From Saussurea involucrata (taxonomy: Eukaryota > Streptophyta > Magnoliopsida > Asterales > Asteraceae), in assembly GCA_033807775.1 (NCBI GenBank), contig CM066317.1, positions 36,087,870-36,151,869 of the forward strand: a stretch of 64,000 nucleotides of DNA, read 5' to 3'. The notes below the pieces were generated by a model, which had not been told where the DNA came from, did not search any database, and saw nothing but the letters and a program-made list of their open reading frames with translations. Shown here one piece after another: positions 22,554 to 33,435 of this stretch (position 1 is its first letter; each line of letters opens with the position of its first letter). Position numbers and translations under genes: made by a program.

Positions 22554-22748
22554 TAAAGATTTCTGAAGTTGAATGTTTATTTCATCTTGTCAATCAACGA
22601 GAGAGAAAGGGTATAAATACAAGATTATACAACAATCCTACCCAAAATACAGGAAAAGATAAAAGGAAACAACTAAGGTTGAGGCTATAAATTAGGAGAG
22701 GATATGTATAGCTTAGACAACTAAGGAAACTGACGTGGGTTTCCTTTA
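22554..22748 (-). repeat. 3' LTR of copia element
   Basis: The 195-bp repeat is identical by eye to 27192..27386. On the element strand it is the downstream LTR, next to the polypurine tract at 22749..22764. Confidence 0.95.
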
Positions 22749-22764
22749 CTCCCCCTCAAGTTGG
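22749..22764 (-). other. Polypurine tract of copia
   Basis: TTGAGGGGGAG on the minus strand directly abuts the 3' LTR. It lies just after the end of the gag-pol frame and overlaps its last codons. Confidence 0.9.
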
Positions 22765-25700
22765 AGCATGTAGGTCTCTAGTGCCCAACTTGTCCAGTAA
22801 GAACCGAAGTCGTTGTGTACCCAACGCTTTTGTGAATAAGTCGGCAACTTGAAAAGTGGTGTCAACGTAGAGAGGCTTAACTTCTCGAGACTCTACTCTT
22901 TCCCGAACAAAATAGCAGTCCATTTCGACATGTTTCGTTCGTTCATGAAAGACTGGGTTGTTAGCGATGTCTCTGGCAGCTTGATTGTCACAAAATAGTG
23001 GTGTAGGCCCAATTGGAGTTGCTTCCAAGTCTCGTAGCAGCCATCGCATCCATAAAATTTCACTGACCGTGGTTGCCATGGCTCGATATTCTGCTTCGGC
23101 CGAAGAACGCGAGACTACCGATTGTTTCTTGGTTTTCCATGAGATCGGCGCTCCTCCTAAGAGAAGCAAGTATCCGGTACGTGATCGCCTTGTGTAAGAA
23201 CAACCAAGCCAGTCCGCATCACAGTAGGCAACAAGGTTCATTCCCTCTGTTTTTGGAAAGAAAATACCTTGCCCGGGCGTCGCCTTTAAGTAACGAAGTA
23301 TTCTCGTCGCAGCATCCATGTGTTGTTGACGGGGATCAGAAACGAATTGACTCAATATGTTGACCGGGTATGCTATGTCTGGTCTCGTCGCCTGCAGGTA
23401 GAGCAATCTCCCAATGAGACGACGATATTGGTTTGCATCGATGCGGGGGCTGTCGATGCATTGGTCCAATTTTAAATTTTGCTCCATCGGGAAAGAACTC
23501 GGTCGACAACCATGCATTCCGCTATCCTCCAAAATGTCCAGCGTGTACTTTCGTTGGCTCAAGACCAGACCGTCAGGGGTGCGAGCTACTTCGATGCCTA
23601 AAAAATACTTGAGCGGACCTAGATCCTTAATGCTAAATTTCTCGTCCAGGTGGGTTTTAGTTCCTTGTATTTTTGTGGCGTCGTTCCCAACGATTATTAC
23701 ATCATCTACGTATATAAGGGCAGCAACATAGACACCGTTTCTTTTGTAAATGAAGAGGGAATGATCTGCCTTTGACTGCTTGAAGTCGAGATCCAACAAG
23801 GCAGTCGTGAACTTTTGATACCAATTACGCGAAGCTTGTCGTAATCCGTAGAGGGACTTTCTCAGTCTACAGACTCTTGTCTCTCCTTCCCTCAAGAAAC
23901 CTTGAGGGATTTTCATGTAGACCTCCTCGTTCAAATCTCCATGTAAGAATGCGTTGTTCACGTCGAGTTGGTGGATGATCCAATCTTTCTTGGTTGCCAC
24001 CGCGAGTAAGCTTCGAACGGTAACAAGTTTTGCTACCGGCGCAAAAGTCTCGTGAAAATCAACTCCTTCCATCTGTGTGAAGCCTTTGGCGACGAGACGC
24101 GCCTTATATCTTTCGATCTCTCCGTTTGGTTTGTATTTTATCTTGTAGACCCACTTCGAATCTATGGCACGCTTCCCGTTGGGTAGATTTTCAAGGGTCC
24201 ACGTTCCATTTTCTTCCAAGGCTCGTACTTCCTTTTGCATGGCTTCCCTCCATTTGATATCCTGTACAGCTTGACTAAAAAATTTTGGCTCATCATTCGA
24301 GCTGATGGCCGCCAAGAAAGCCTTATGTGAGTCGGAAAATTTTTCATAAGAAACAAAGTGAGCGATAGGGTGTACCGTCGAGGACCTTTGATTGGTCGTA
24401 GGTTGTGCATGGTCTACCGATGGGGGCAACTCTACGACGAAGTCATTCAGGCGCTTTGGTTGGGACCTGCTTCTTTTTTCTCTAGGCATATCGATAGAAG
24501 GCGTCTCCCGTACGTTTGCATTTTCAGCTTCGTCCGATATAGTATCCTGTTGGGTCAAATTTTCGGACCCCACACCTTGATCTGACATGTCTTCATTCAA
24601 GTAGCCTGGACTGTTTTGTCCCAAGTTTGTGTTCAGTTCAGCTTCAGTGGAGCTGACTGGTGTGTGATTGGCTTTCTCTTTTGCTTCACCTCGGATATTC
24701 TTGTCATCTTCTTGACTTGGCTTGTAAAAGAAGTCAGGATCTTCGCTTTGATCGTCGTCTTCACATGTTTTTGTGGCTGCAAACGGGAATATGTGTTCCA
24801 CAAACTTCACATCTCTTGAAACAATCATTTTCCCTTCTTCAATGTCGTAAATTCGATACCCTTTCCTCCCTTGCGGGTAGCCCAAGAATATGCCAGGTCT
24901 CCCCCTCACCTCGAACTTGTCTCCCTTCGTCTCGGTATTTCTAGCATACGCCAAACACCCGAAAACCCGCATGTGATCGTAATCGGGTTTTTGATTGAAA
25001 AGTATTTCGTAAGGTGTTTTTTGTTTGATCACCTTGGAGGGAAGTCTATTTATAATATATGTGGCTGTTAAGACACATTCTCCCCAAAACTTGGTAGATA
25101 AGTTTGCTTCAAATCGCAAAGCCCGAGCCATTTCAAGTAGGTGTCGGTGTTTTCTCTCTACCACCCCGTTTTGTTGTGGCGTGTGAGGACAAGTTGTTTC
25201 CAACATGATTCCTTCTTTTGCGTAAAAGTTCATCATGGAAATCGACGTGAATTCGCCACCGTTGTCGCACCTTATTTTCTTGATGCTTTTACCGAATTGT
25301 CTTTTCACCATGTTGTGAAAGTCAATTAATTGGCTACTTGCTTCAAACTTGTGTTTGAGAAGGTAGACCCAGACAGCCCTACTAAAGTCGTCTACAATGG
25401 TCAGAAAATAGCTAGCCCCCGAAAGAGAGGGGGTACGATACTTGCCCCAAATGTCACAATGCAACAACTCAAAACAATCATTCGTTTTTATTGAACTACT
25501 TGGGAAAGGCAACTTGGTGTGCTTAGCTTTAACACATGAATCACAAACTTCATTTTTTAATTTGCAGGAAATATTTTCTAAAAAATCAACTTGGTGTAGC
25601 TTTGACTCAGAAGCATGACCCAACCTCTTATGCCACATCGTAACATCGGTAGTTGCCGTCATAGCTTTTCTTTCATCCGCCACCAAGCCCATTCGGTATA

Positions 25701-27135
25701 GACCCCTTTCGCACTTACCCACGCCAATCAGGTTCCTCGAGCGTAAGTCCTGCATAAAGCAAAAATCAGGGAGGAAGGTTACGGCACATTGGAGATCTTT
25801 GGTTAATCGGCTAACGGATAACAGGTTGCAATTAAACTTAGGGATGTGAAGGACTCTTTTAACTTTTATCCCGTTTTGTAATGTGCAGTGTCCTTTCCCT
25901 TCAACGGGTATGGACTCCCCGTTAGGTATAGTCACCGGAGTCTCATGAATGCATTTCGTCAGACCCTCGAGCAACTCACGTTCACACGTTATGTGCTCGG
26001 TGGCACCCGAGTCAATGATCCAAGCACCTTTTAGTTCAACCTTACCAGCCATGTTTACTGTTGAGGGCATGTCGTCCTTGAACGAACTCTCATCCTCCGC
26101 AAAATGCTTGAGCAATTTCTGGTATTGTTCGGTTGTTAGTCCCGGTATCGGACTTGGTCCTGTATCAACACATGCGACTCTTGGCTTTCCTTTCTCACGT
26201 TTCCCTTTACCCGGCCACCATTCAGGATAGCCGATCCTTTTGAAACAACCATCCCTGTTGTGACCACCTTTTCCACAAAAGTTACAGTGTTCCGTTTCGT
26301 CTACGTTGTTGCGTCTTGTGTCCTTCTGTACGCCCCTTGTTCGCTGTTGGTTGGAATCGGTTGATGTTTCTCGACGATTCAACGTAAAGGTTTGGAACGC
26401 AGCGGCTTCCGTCATTGGACGCTTCCCGGCTGAAATGGCCCTTTGCTGCTCGTCCTCAGCGACGAGATGATACGCCATCCCCAAGGTGGGTGTAGGTTTC
26501 ATCGCGAGAATTTGCGTCTTTATGGTCGAGAAGTTGTTGTCTAGTCCCATCAAGAACTCGTACAATCTTTCTTTCTCCTTGGATTCATTCATCCTTCTTC
26601 CAATGTCACACGTACAATTCCCACATGTACAGCGGGGTGTAGGTGACACGGACTGGATCTCGTCCCACAAGCTTCGTAGCTTGGTGTAGTAGGCCGATAC
26701 CGAGGCCCCATCTTGTTGCGTGATCGTGAGCGATTGCTTTAATTCATACGCTCGTGGAGCGCTTTCTTTTCCGAATCTTTCTTCGAGATCTGCCCAAATT
26801 TCTGTCGCGGTGTTTGCGTATTTAACGCTGCTTCTGATGTCCTTTTCCATTGCCGTAGTTAGCCATCCTTTTATCATGGCATCGCATCGCATCCACGTCA
26901 TGTAATTTGACGATTTTTCTTCAGGTTTCTTGATTGTGCCATCGATGAATCCTATCTTGTTTTTGGCGAACAAGAAGTTCTTCATCTCTTGGGCCCAATC
27001 GCCGTAGTTGTTGTCGGTTAGAACGTCGTTTACGTGCATCTGCCTCGGGTAATCGGAGGCGTGTATGTAGTAGGGAGAGTTGGGGTCAGGATGACCTCCA
27101 TCGTCGTTCGGTTCAACCGATTTGTCTCCGGCCAT
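22756..27135 (-). CDS. Copia gag-pol polyprotein, 1459 residues, intact
   Basis: This single frame encodes everything the element needs to make particles, copy its RNA and integrate. Visible domains in order: gag (about 30-235; DUF4219/UBN2-type, with LYEFLMGLD); zinc knuckle CNFCGKGGHNRDGC (284-297); aspartic protease with IIDSGATEHI (373-382); GAG-pre-integrase with a HHCC-type zinc finger (about 490-545, WHKRLGH and CDSCVKAKH); integrase core with D of HCDIWG, D of RCDNGGEF and E of NGVVERKHR (about 559-661); reverse transcriptase (about 975-1220, LDVNNAFLHGDL and YVDDVIIVGND); RNase H (about 1300-1425, YCDADW, SSAEAEY, FCDNQAARDI). The start codon is the first ATG after the primer site, in good context (AACCATGG). 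I see no stop, frameshift or missing catalytic residue. Expression would come from the 5' LTR. Confidence 0.97.
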   Translation of the reverse strand: MAGDKSVEPNDDGGHPDPNSPYYIHASDYPRQMHVNDVLTDNNYGDWAQEMKNFLFAKNKIGFIDGTIKKPEEKSSNYMTWMRCDAMIKGWLTTAMEKDIRSSVKYANTATEIWADLEERFGKESAPRAYELKQSLTITQQDGASVSAYYTKLRSLWDEIQSVSPTPRCTCGNCTCDIGRRMNESKEKERLYEFLMGLDNNFSTIKTQILAMKPTPTLGMAYHLVAEDEQQRAISAGKRPMTEAAAFQTFTLNRRETSTDSNQQRTRGVQKDTRRNNVDETEHCNFCGKGGHNRDGCFKRIGYPEWWPGKGKREKGKPRVACVDTGPSPIPGLTTEQYQKLLKHFAEDESSFKDDMPSTVNMAGKVELKGAWIIDSGATEHITCERELLEGLTKCIHETPVTIPNGESIPVEGKGHCTLQNGIKVKRVLHIPKFNCNLLSVSRLTKDLQCAVTFLPDFCFMQDLRSRNLIGVGKCERGLYRMGLVADERKAMTATTDVTMWHKRLGHASESKLHQVDFLENISCKLKNEVCDSCVKAKHTKLPFPSSSIKTNDCFELLHCDIWGKYRTPSLSGASYFLTIVDDFSRAVWVYLLKHKFEASSQLIDFHNMVKRQFGKSIKKIRCDNGGEFTSISMMNFYAKEGIMLETTCPHTPQQNGVVERKHRHLLEMARALRFEANLSTKFWGECVLTATYIINRLPSKVIKQKTPYEILFNQKPDYDHMRVFGCLAYARNTETKGDKFEVRGRPGIFLGYPQGRKGYRIYDIEEGKMIVSRDVKFVEHIFPFAATKTCEDDDQSEDPDFFYKPSQEDDKNIRGEAKEKANHTPVSSTEAELNTNLGQNSPGYLNEDMSDQGVGSENLTQQDTISDEAENANVRETPSIDMPREKRSRSQPKRLNDFVVELPPSVDHAQPTTNQRSSTVHPIAHFVSYEKFSDSHKAFLAAISSNDEPKFFSQAVQDIKWREAMQKEVRALEENGTWTLENLPNGKRAIDSKWVYKIKYKPNGEIERYKARLVAKGFTQMEGVDFHETFAPVAKLVTVRSLLAVATKKDWIIHQLDVNNAFLHGDLNEEVYMKIPQGFLREGETRVCRLRKSLYGLRQASRNWYQKFTTALLDLDFKQSKADHSLFIYKRNGVYVAALIYVDDVIIVGNDATKIQGTKTHLDEKFSIKDLGPLKYFLGIEVARTPDGLVLSQRKYTLDILEDSGMHGCRPSSFPMEQNLKLDQCIDSPRIDANQYRRLIGRLLYLQATRPDIAYPVNILSQFVSDPRQQHMDAATRILRYLKATPGQGIFFPKTEGMNLVAYCDADWLGCSYTRRSRTGYLLLLGGAPISWKTKKQSVVSRSSAEAEYRAMATTVSEILWMRWLLRDLEATPIGPTPLFCDNQAARDIANNPVFHERTKHVEMDCYFVRERVESREVKPLYVDTTFQVADLFTKALGTQRLRFLLDKLGTRDLHAPT

Positions 27136-27179
27136 GGTTCCGTCGTCGGCTGGGTTTTGGTTGCAGGTTTATGGAGCCT

Positions 27180-27191
27180 GCTCTGATACCA
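27180..27191 (-). other. Primer binding site of copia, tRNA-Met type
   Basis: TGGTATCAGAGC on the minus strand directly follows the 5' LTR with no spacer. Confidence 0.95.
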
Positions 27192-27386
27192 TAAAGATTT
27201 CTGAAGTTGAATGTTTATTTCATCTTGTCAATCAACGAGAGAGAAAGGGTATAAATACAAGATTATACAACAATCCTACCCAAAATACAGGAAAAGATAA
27301 AAGGAAACAACTAAGGTTGAGGCTATAAATTAGGAGAGGATATGTATAGCTTAGACAACTAAGGAAACTGACGTGGGTTTCCTTTA
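27192..27386 (-). repeat. 5' LTR of copia element
   Basis: This is the promoter-bearing LTR on the minus strand. A TATTTATA word at 27250..27257 on the minus strand is a possible TATA box but is unproven. The primer site and the gag-pol start codon follow within 60 bases of its end. Confidence 0.95.
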
Positions 27387-27558
27387 AAATCACATATGAT
27401 TCTATAGTAAATCCCATATGATTTACAATATGTTTGAAATGGTCGTGTTGACTAGTCGTTTGTGTTCTTATGAACGTGTTGTAAATCATATATGATTACT
27501 ATATAATCAATGTGAATTGGCACTTCTAGTAACTTAGAACGTCTTTTTTGTTTAATAC

Positions 27559-28416
27559 TTATAAATATATACATATATATATATATATATATTGGAGTTT
27601 TGGTATTTTTGAAGATTTAATTGAAAGGTGATTTGATTGATTTTAGATGCTTTGAATAGCCTTGTAAGTCCCGTGGTGGCTGTATTTATATTGGGCCCCA
27701 AGCATATGCTTATAGCCCGTCTGGCCCTACAATTCAACTTTCTACCTAATTTTCACTACTATTAACTATTAAGTAAAGTTAATGGTCTTATCCTATCAAT
27801 ATTATTATTATTATTATTATTATTATTGAATATAAAAAATGCATGCGTTTTCTCAAGAATACTAAATGTTATATTATTCATTGATGACGCCGAAGAAGAA
27901 TATATGCACAATCCTACGAATTTCAAAATATCTATGTGACAACATATTCTTAACTTCAATTTTAGTAGATTCTAACTACGTTTCATTTTATTGTTGTAGT
28001 GATGTAAACAATAGACTACTGAGTAAAGATTATGCAAAAATTGCAATGGTAGTCGATGCCTTCTTATTGAGCAAATTCATCGAGCGATTCCCTAAACAAA
28101 ATTTAGGGGGAGTTTGGTTCAATTTAAGGAATGAAAATGAAAATGGGAATGCGGTAGTTAGGGAATAGGAATGAACATTGCATTAATGTTATTTGGTTAA
28201 ACAAATATGGTCAATAAAATTTTATTTTATATAACATTTTTTAATACAAATATGTGTCGTCCAACATGAAAATAAAAAACATGTTCCATTTACATCAAAA
28301 GATGAAGAGATATATGTGGAAAAAAATTACTAGGCGAGAATAAGATTTCCATTTATCATGTATCTCACGGTAACCTCAACTTCTCACATGATCCTTCGCC
28401 TATATATACATATATA
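27559..28416. other. Non-coding DNA with TA and ATT microsatellites
   Basis: A TA tract lies at about 27563..27593 and an ATT tract at about 27799..27829. Near 28108 a GGGGGAGTTTGGTTCAATT segment followed by repeated AATGAAAATG looks like one end of a MITE, but I could not find the partner end. No supported gene. Confidence 0.5.
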
Positions 28417-28609
28417 GCCATAGGTTCAAATGAGAAATACTAAGTGTGTGAGAAATATACAAGTAATCGTAGTCATTCATACAGTCAAGATCGAATTTGA
28501 CTGGTCAAAAATTGCATCTTTTACTGGTCAAGAATTGCAGCTTTGACTAGTCAAAAGTTACAGCCATTCCAAAAATAGAAGAACAACTTCGTAATTTTTA
28601 CAAATACGT

Positions 28610-28870
28610 GGGACGAGTTCATATGTGAACCTGTGTGAATCACATATGAACTATATGTTCATATGTGAACCTATGTAATTCACATATGAACTCTTTTTAA
28701 CTAATTCACATATAAACCTTTGTGATTTATATATGAACTAATTAACTGATTAACATATGAACTAATTAACTGTAGGTTCATATGTGAATCAGTTAAACTA
28801 ATTAAAAGATTCACATATGAACCTTATTGATTCACATATAGTTCATATGTGAAACGCAGAGGTTCAAATT
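28610..28870. repeat. Array of TTCATATGTGAA palindromes in E2
   Basis: Around ten copies of GTTCATATGTGAAC-like or TTCACATATGAAC-like words occur in both orientations at irregular spacing. Each is a near-perfect palindrome around CATATG. Similar private palindrome arrays occur in other (TA)n elements here. Confidence 0.75.
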
Positions 28871-28953
28871 ATGATCCCGCGGTACAATTTAAGCTTGATC
28901 TGTGAGGAATCTAACCGAGCAAATGGTTTCTCTGTTATTTGTGTTAGTTCTAA

Positions 28954-30103
28954 ATGCCGCCAAGAAGAGTACCGGCAATAACAGGTAGACCCAGGAGGGA
29001 TAGAACTGAGTCAGAAAATGAAGCAAGTCCTCCACCAACTCCTCAACTAGATCCCGATGTGATAGCAGCTGTCCACCAAACAGTTAATGAGGTGCTACCG
29101 GGGATTATAGCACAGACGGTGGAAGCATTACGTCAGACTGGCGGAATCCCGAATCCTAACACTGGGAACCCTGGGCCAGAAATCAGGGATCAGGAAACTT
29201 ATGTCGGTAACGAACTTGCTGATATTCATCAATGGATGGAGAGGTTTCACAAGCAAAAGTCTCGTACTTTTACTTCAGCGGCCACTCCTGTTGAGGCCGA
29301 AGATTGGATATCCCACCTAGAAAAGATATTCCGAGTATTGGGTTGTTCCGATGGAATCCGGGTGGAGTTGGCCGCCTATAAACTTAAAGGTGATGCAAAT
29401 CGTTGGTGGCAAGCTTGGAAGCAATCTTATGGAAGGGACATAGCTGTTGAAAATTTAACTTGGTTTGGGTTCAAATAGATTTTCTATCAGCAATATTTTA
29501 CTGCAGCTGACAAAGAGGCGTATATTCAGGAGTATGCGACACTCAAACAAAAGGAAGATGAATCTGTATCAAAATATGTAGCCAGATTTCTACAGTTTGC
29601 TAGTTTTGCAGGTAGTATGGCTGGTACGGTGGAAAATCAAGTTAGTAAATTCATATGACTCTCAACAGAAAATTTAGACCCAAGCTTATCACTCGACATT
29701 TTGCAAGTATTGCTCAAGCTGTTGATGCTGTGAGAAATATTGAAAGGGAACGACTGGACTCTATAGTTTCTCAAAGTGATAGTGGTAGAAAACGAAACCG
29801 AGAAGTATTTCAAGAAAGTGTTGGCGGACGAGAAACCAATCGGACAAGTCAGTGGAAACAACCAGATTACAAATCTGCAATTTCATCTCAGGGGAATTCC
29901 AGTAAAGGTTCATCGAATGTAACTCCTTTGTCACGGTGCAAAGATTGTGGATTTAGACATCGCCCAGGTCCGTGTCTCCGAATGACAGGTGCTTGTTATA
30001 ATTGTGGTCAACGGGGTCATCTGGCAGGTGATTGTAAACAAGGGCCGAAAGATACTGATAAAGATAAAGGGAAGCAATCTACTGCTGGCGGTCGAGTGTT
30101 TGC
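28954..30103 (+). pseudogene. Gypsy 3 gag (chromovirus, Tekay/Del-like), broken
   Basis: The start MPPRRVPAITGRP is typical of Tekay/Del gag. A retrotransposon gag domain follows (EAEDWISHLEKIFRVLGC ... AAYKLKGDANRWW). An in-frame TAG lies at about 29476, after which the same frame continues with gag sequence (FYQQYFTAADKEAY, KQKEDESVSKYVARF). A frameshift near 29655 leads into LNRKFRPKLITRHF. The zinc knuckle CYNCGQRGHLAGDC is preserved. No LTR or primer site precedes it, so the 5' part of the element was lost before or during capture in E2. Confidence 0.85.
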
Positions 30104-30962
30104 TTTATCTGCTGACAAAACTACTCATATGGGTAGTTCAGTATGTATACTTGGTGAATTCCAAAATTGCCCCTTATCTATTGGCGATCGAATTCGGGAG
30201 GTTACTTTACTTCTGATGAAAATGGATCACTTTGATATCATCCTTGGCATGGATTGGTTATCGAAACATTAAGTGACCATTGATTGTAAAGCCAAACAAA
30301 TCATTTTCGGTGACATTAATGAACCCGAATATGTATTCCAAGGCATTTCACCTAAGAAAGGGACCCATGTTATATCGGCAATAAAAGTTAAGACAATGAT
30401 TTGGCAGGGATGTGAAGGGTTCCTGGCTGCACTATAAAGACCCAAAAGAGGTATGCCTTAAAACTTGAAGAGATTTCTGTTGTTTGTGAATTTCCAGATG
30501 TCTTTCCCGATGAACTTCCAGGAGTTCCTCCAGAAAGGGAAATTGAGTTTACAATTGATCTTGTTCCGGGAGCTGCTCCTATCTCAAAGGCTCCGTACCG
30601 TATGGCTTCATCTGAGATAAAAGAACTTAAAGAGCAAATTGAGGATCTCTTAAACCGGGGTTTTATTCGTCCCGTGTATCTCAATGGGGTACACCAGTCT
30701 TATTCGTAAAAAAGAAAGACGGATCGATGCGGTTATGTATTGACTATCGTGAGTTGAACCGAGTCACGATACGTAATAAATACCCTTTACCCCGTATGAC
30801 GATCTCTTCGATCAACTTCAAGGAGCAAAGTATTTTTCTAAGATCGACCTAAGATCTGGGTATCATCAGCACCGGATCAGAGATCAAGATATTCCTAAGA
30901 CTGCATTCCGTACTCGATATGGTCGTTACGAATTTATTGTTATGCCATTTGGGTTAACTAAT
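30104..30962 (+). pseudogene. Gypsy 3 pol, part 1: protease remnant and N-terminal half of reverse transcriptase
   Basis: After gag the frame reads the end of a protease domain (FDIILGMDWLSKH), but the usual DSGA/DTGA catalytic segment is absent, apparently by deletion. A TAA follows, then frames with DVFPDELPGVPPERE, GFIRP, KKDGSMRLCIDYRELN and KIDLRSGYH, the first conserved blocks of gypsy reverse transcriptase. At least three frameshifts occur. The sequence is cut after PFGLTN by the insertion of gypsy 2. Confidence 0.85.
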
Positions 30963-31861
30963 TGTAACACCCTCAAAATTGGAACGAGCAACTAACTTTA
31001 ATTTCAATAAAATAACCAAAAGTAGATAAAATCATTTCTACAAATCATTCATGGAAATACCTTGAAATTTAAACATCAAAATTTCCACAACTAATAACTT
31101 AAGACGGACGTTACTTAACACCACACAAGTTGTTAGTCCCAAATATATGCGGAAGACTTCACTAATCAAAATCACCTTTCATGCATCCTACTACCACTCG
31201 TCACTTCACAGTGTAGCTAAAGCTACTCCCAACCTGAGCCTGTTGCACATGCCGACAAATAAAAAGGGTTAGGCTAACGCCTAGTGAGTTCAAGAGTTTT
31301 ATCATGACCATTTAAATTCATAAATCGAGAGGGATGTAGTTTTAGTCATGATTTCAAAAGAGTTTACTTTAAATGCAAATCACCTATTTTTCCAACTCAC
31401 ACAATTCTCATGCAGAAATCTTTAATATAACATGATTTCCAAAATAGACTCAATTCCTAAAACCAACGTGAAAGGTGCTGCGATAGCATTTGATTCTCAA
31501 AACGATTTAATTCATAAATAGTTCGCCATTATTCCAAAACATCCCAAAACATGGATGAAACATAACCCATAACTCATATAACATGGAAAAGGCAATTCTC
31601 ATAAATATGATATGTCATCGAAAACATGGATAAACACAAATACCCAAAACAACACCTTTCGGTGACGGGGGAGACCCGTATACATTGCGCGTGACGGATC
31701 ACGAAAGTGGGTCACCTACTATGCAATAAAACACCCACGTGGATTACTCTCGTAAACGAGCTCAATCACTCCAGATGTATTGCCCGCGAGACTAGGGAGC
31801 CCCCGACTTCAACCACCCCAGGTCTATACATTGGGTCACTCCAAATCCACAACAGCACATT

Positions 31862-32047
31862 AGGGATTACACCTTACTGCCCATGAGACGACGTCCGACC
31901 ATCTAGGTCCACGCCTTACTTATCATGGAACCCGATGCCTATCCCGTGCCAAGCACATATGGAATTACACCTTACTGCCAATGAGACGACGCCCGACCAT
32001 ATAGGTCCACGCCTTACTTATCATGGAACCCGATGCCTATTCCATGC
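31862..32047. repeat. About 98-bp tandem duplication in gypsy 2 LTR (second pair at 38333..38520)
   Basis: Two adjacent units begin with GGATTACACCTTACTGCC or GGAATTACACCTTACTGCC and end near GATGCCTATCCCGTGC. The same duplication is in both LTRs, so it predates the insertion. Confidence 0.8.
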
Positions 32048-33435
32048 TACAAGGTCTAAAACATTACACGACCCCGCGAGACTAATGGAAACTCAAATGC
32101 CTATGGATCCATAGCTAACAAGGTCTAAAACATTACACGACCCCAAATAAATAAACAGATGCATTCAAAACATGCAATTTCCCAATAACATAAATCATGA
32201 CCCAAAACTCAACTTGAGCCATCAAAACTAGACAAATGTCCCCAAGACTTAATAAAATCCAATACCGAGCCATAAGCTCAACTAACTCAAAAGATCGTTC
32301 ATAAAAGTCATAAGATGACATTAAGCGTAGCAACACACACCTTTGCCAATAAATACTTTGAGTCCATGAGAACCCGAAATAAAATCTTGGGTTGGGAAAA
32401 CCCTCTTTTCCAAAGAAATCATACCGTTACATTTTTAATCATCCCATGATGTGCTAAATACATATTTCCAAAATATCTACAAAATGCGTTGTCATAACAA
32501 ATAGACTCCATTTATCACATAAATCAATAACCCATTTTTCATGTATGATTTATCTATCACATTTTTCCAAAAATTCCAAATATAGTGTTTTACTATATTT
32601 ATCACAATCAATACCTCAAAAGGTAAAACCCACCAAATAACTCAACATTGATAATTTTCAGGTAAAACACATAATTACTTGGAAAAATAACATTTTGTCA
32701 TGTACAAAGTTTTCACAAAGCAACTTGAACTCACCTTGCTAGATTTAGGATAATTCTAGATTTCCCCCCAAACGTAAGCTCCTTTGATGCACATGGATCC
32801 TCAAGACAAATCTTGCAAAAACCTAGATCCATAATTTCCAACCATGAATGTTCATATTCAACCACTTTAAAACCATTCCCCAAACATCTTATATAAAAAT
32901 CTCCATTTTGACCAAAACCCCAATATTAACCTAACTTCCCCAAAATCATCCAAACCAAGATTTGATAAGCATACAAACTAGGAAGCCAACATTGGAGAAT
33001 TTATAACTTATATGAAAGTATAGAAGTTGGGAGGATGAACTCACCACTTAGGTTTTAATGAAAACCTAGAAAACCCTAAAAATCTCTAGTGTTGTGGATG
33101 AAACTTGATCTTGCATCAATAAATGAAATCACTAGCATAAAGTGGATAAGGAACACATTAATCTCCAAGAAAAAGCCCCAAAATAAGTTAGGGTTTGTGA
33201 GGGAAAGAGGAAATGATTTGGGAGAGAAGAGATGGAGTTTGGGAGTGAGAAATGGGAAGCTTACCACCACCAAATGCTCTTGAATCTTCCAATAAACTTC
33301 CAAAATCTTTCTAGATCCTTGAATATCTCTCAAAAATGGAACCATAGCAATTTGAATCACCAAAATCGGAGTTGAAATGAGAGAGATATGAAGAAATGAA
33401 GTTTAAGGGGTGAAATTCGTGTTTTATGCTAATCA

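Larger units (their letters stand above)
22554..27386 (-). mobile_element. Complete, apparently intact copia LTR retrotransposon with TA...TA termini
   Basis: Two 195-bp LTRs that look identical flank a single uninterrupted gag-pol frame. The target duplication AAATC is perfect (22549..22553 and 27387..27391). The primer site matches initiator tRNA-Met and a polypurine tract precedes the 3' LTR. The LTR starts TAAAGGAAAC and ends AATCTTTA on the element strand, not TG...CA. At 4833 bp with short LTRs it resembles the Ale/Retrofit group of copia; the lineage is inferred from structure and gag style, not a tree. Identical LTRs plus an intact frame make it a very recent, possibly active insertion. 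Confidence 0.95.
22481..27558. mobile_element. Candidate (TA)n-inserted foldback element E9, split by the copia element
   Basis: Outside the copia insertion, 22481..22553 and 27392..27558 have weakly inverted ends (GGTTACATTAGAAG against GTTACTAGAAGTG, then CAATT(T/C)AC) and both border TA tracts. Without copia the element would be about 240 bp. The right part carries AATCACATATGATT-like palindromes, as other elements of this type here do. The TIR match is imperfect, so this is a tentative call. Confidence 0.4.

Noticed and set aside
23073..23731. Plus-strand frames of about 60 to 105 codons within the copia element
   Set aside because: They are shadows of the intact minus-strand gag-pol frame.
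27180..27191. tRNA-like words next to the LTRs (also at 1754, 12453 and 37422)
   Set aside because: They are primer binding sites complementary to tRNA 3' ends; no tRNA cloverleaf can be formed.
31862..32047. Tandem duplication considered as a separate mobile element
   Set aside because: It is present in both LTRs of gypsy 2 at the same place, so it is an internal feature of that LTR.
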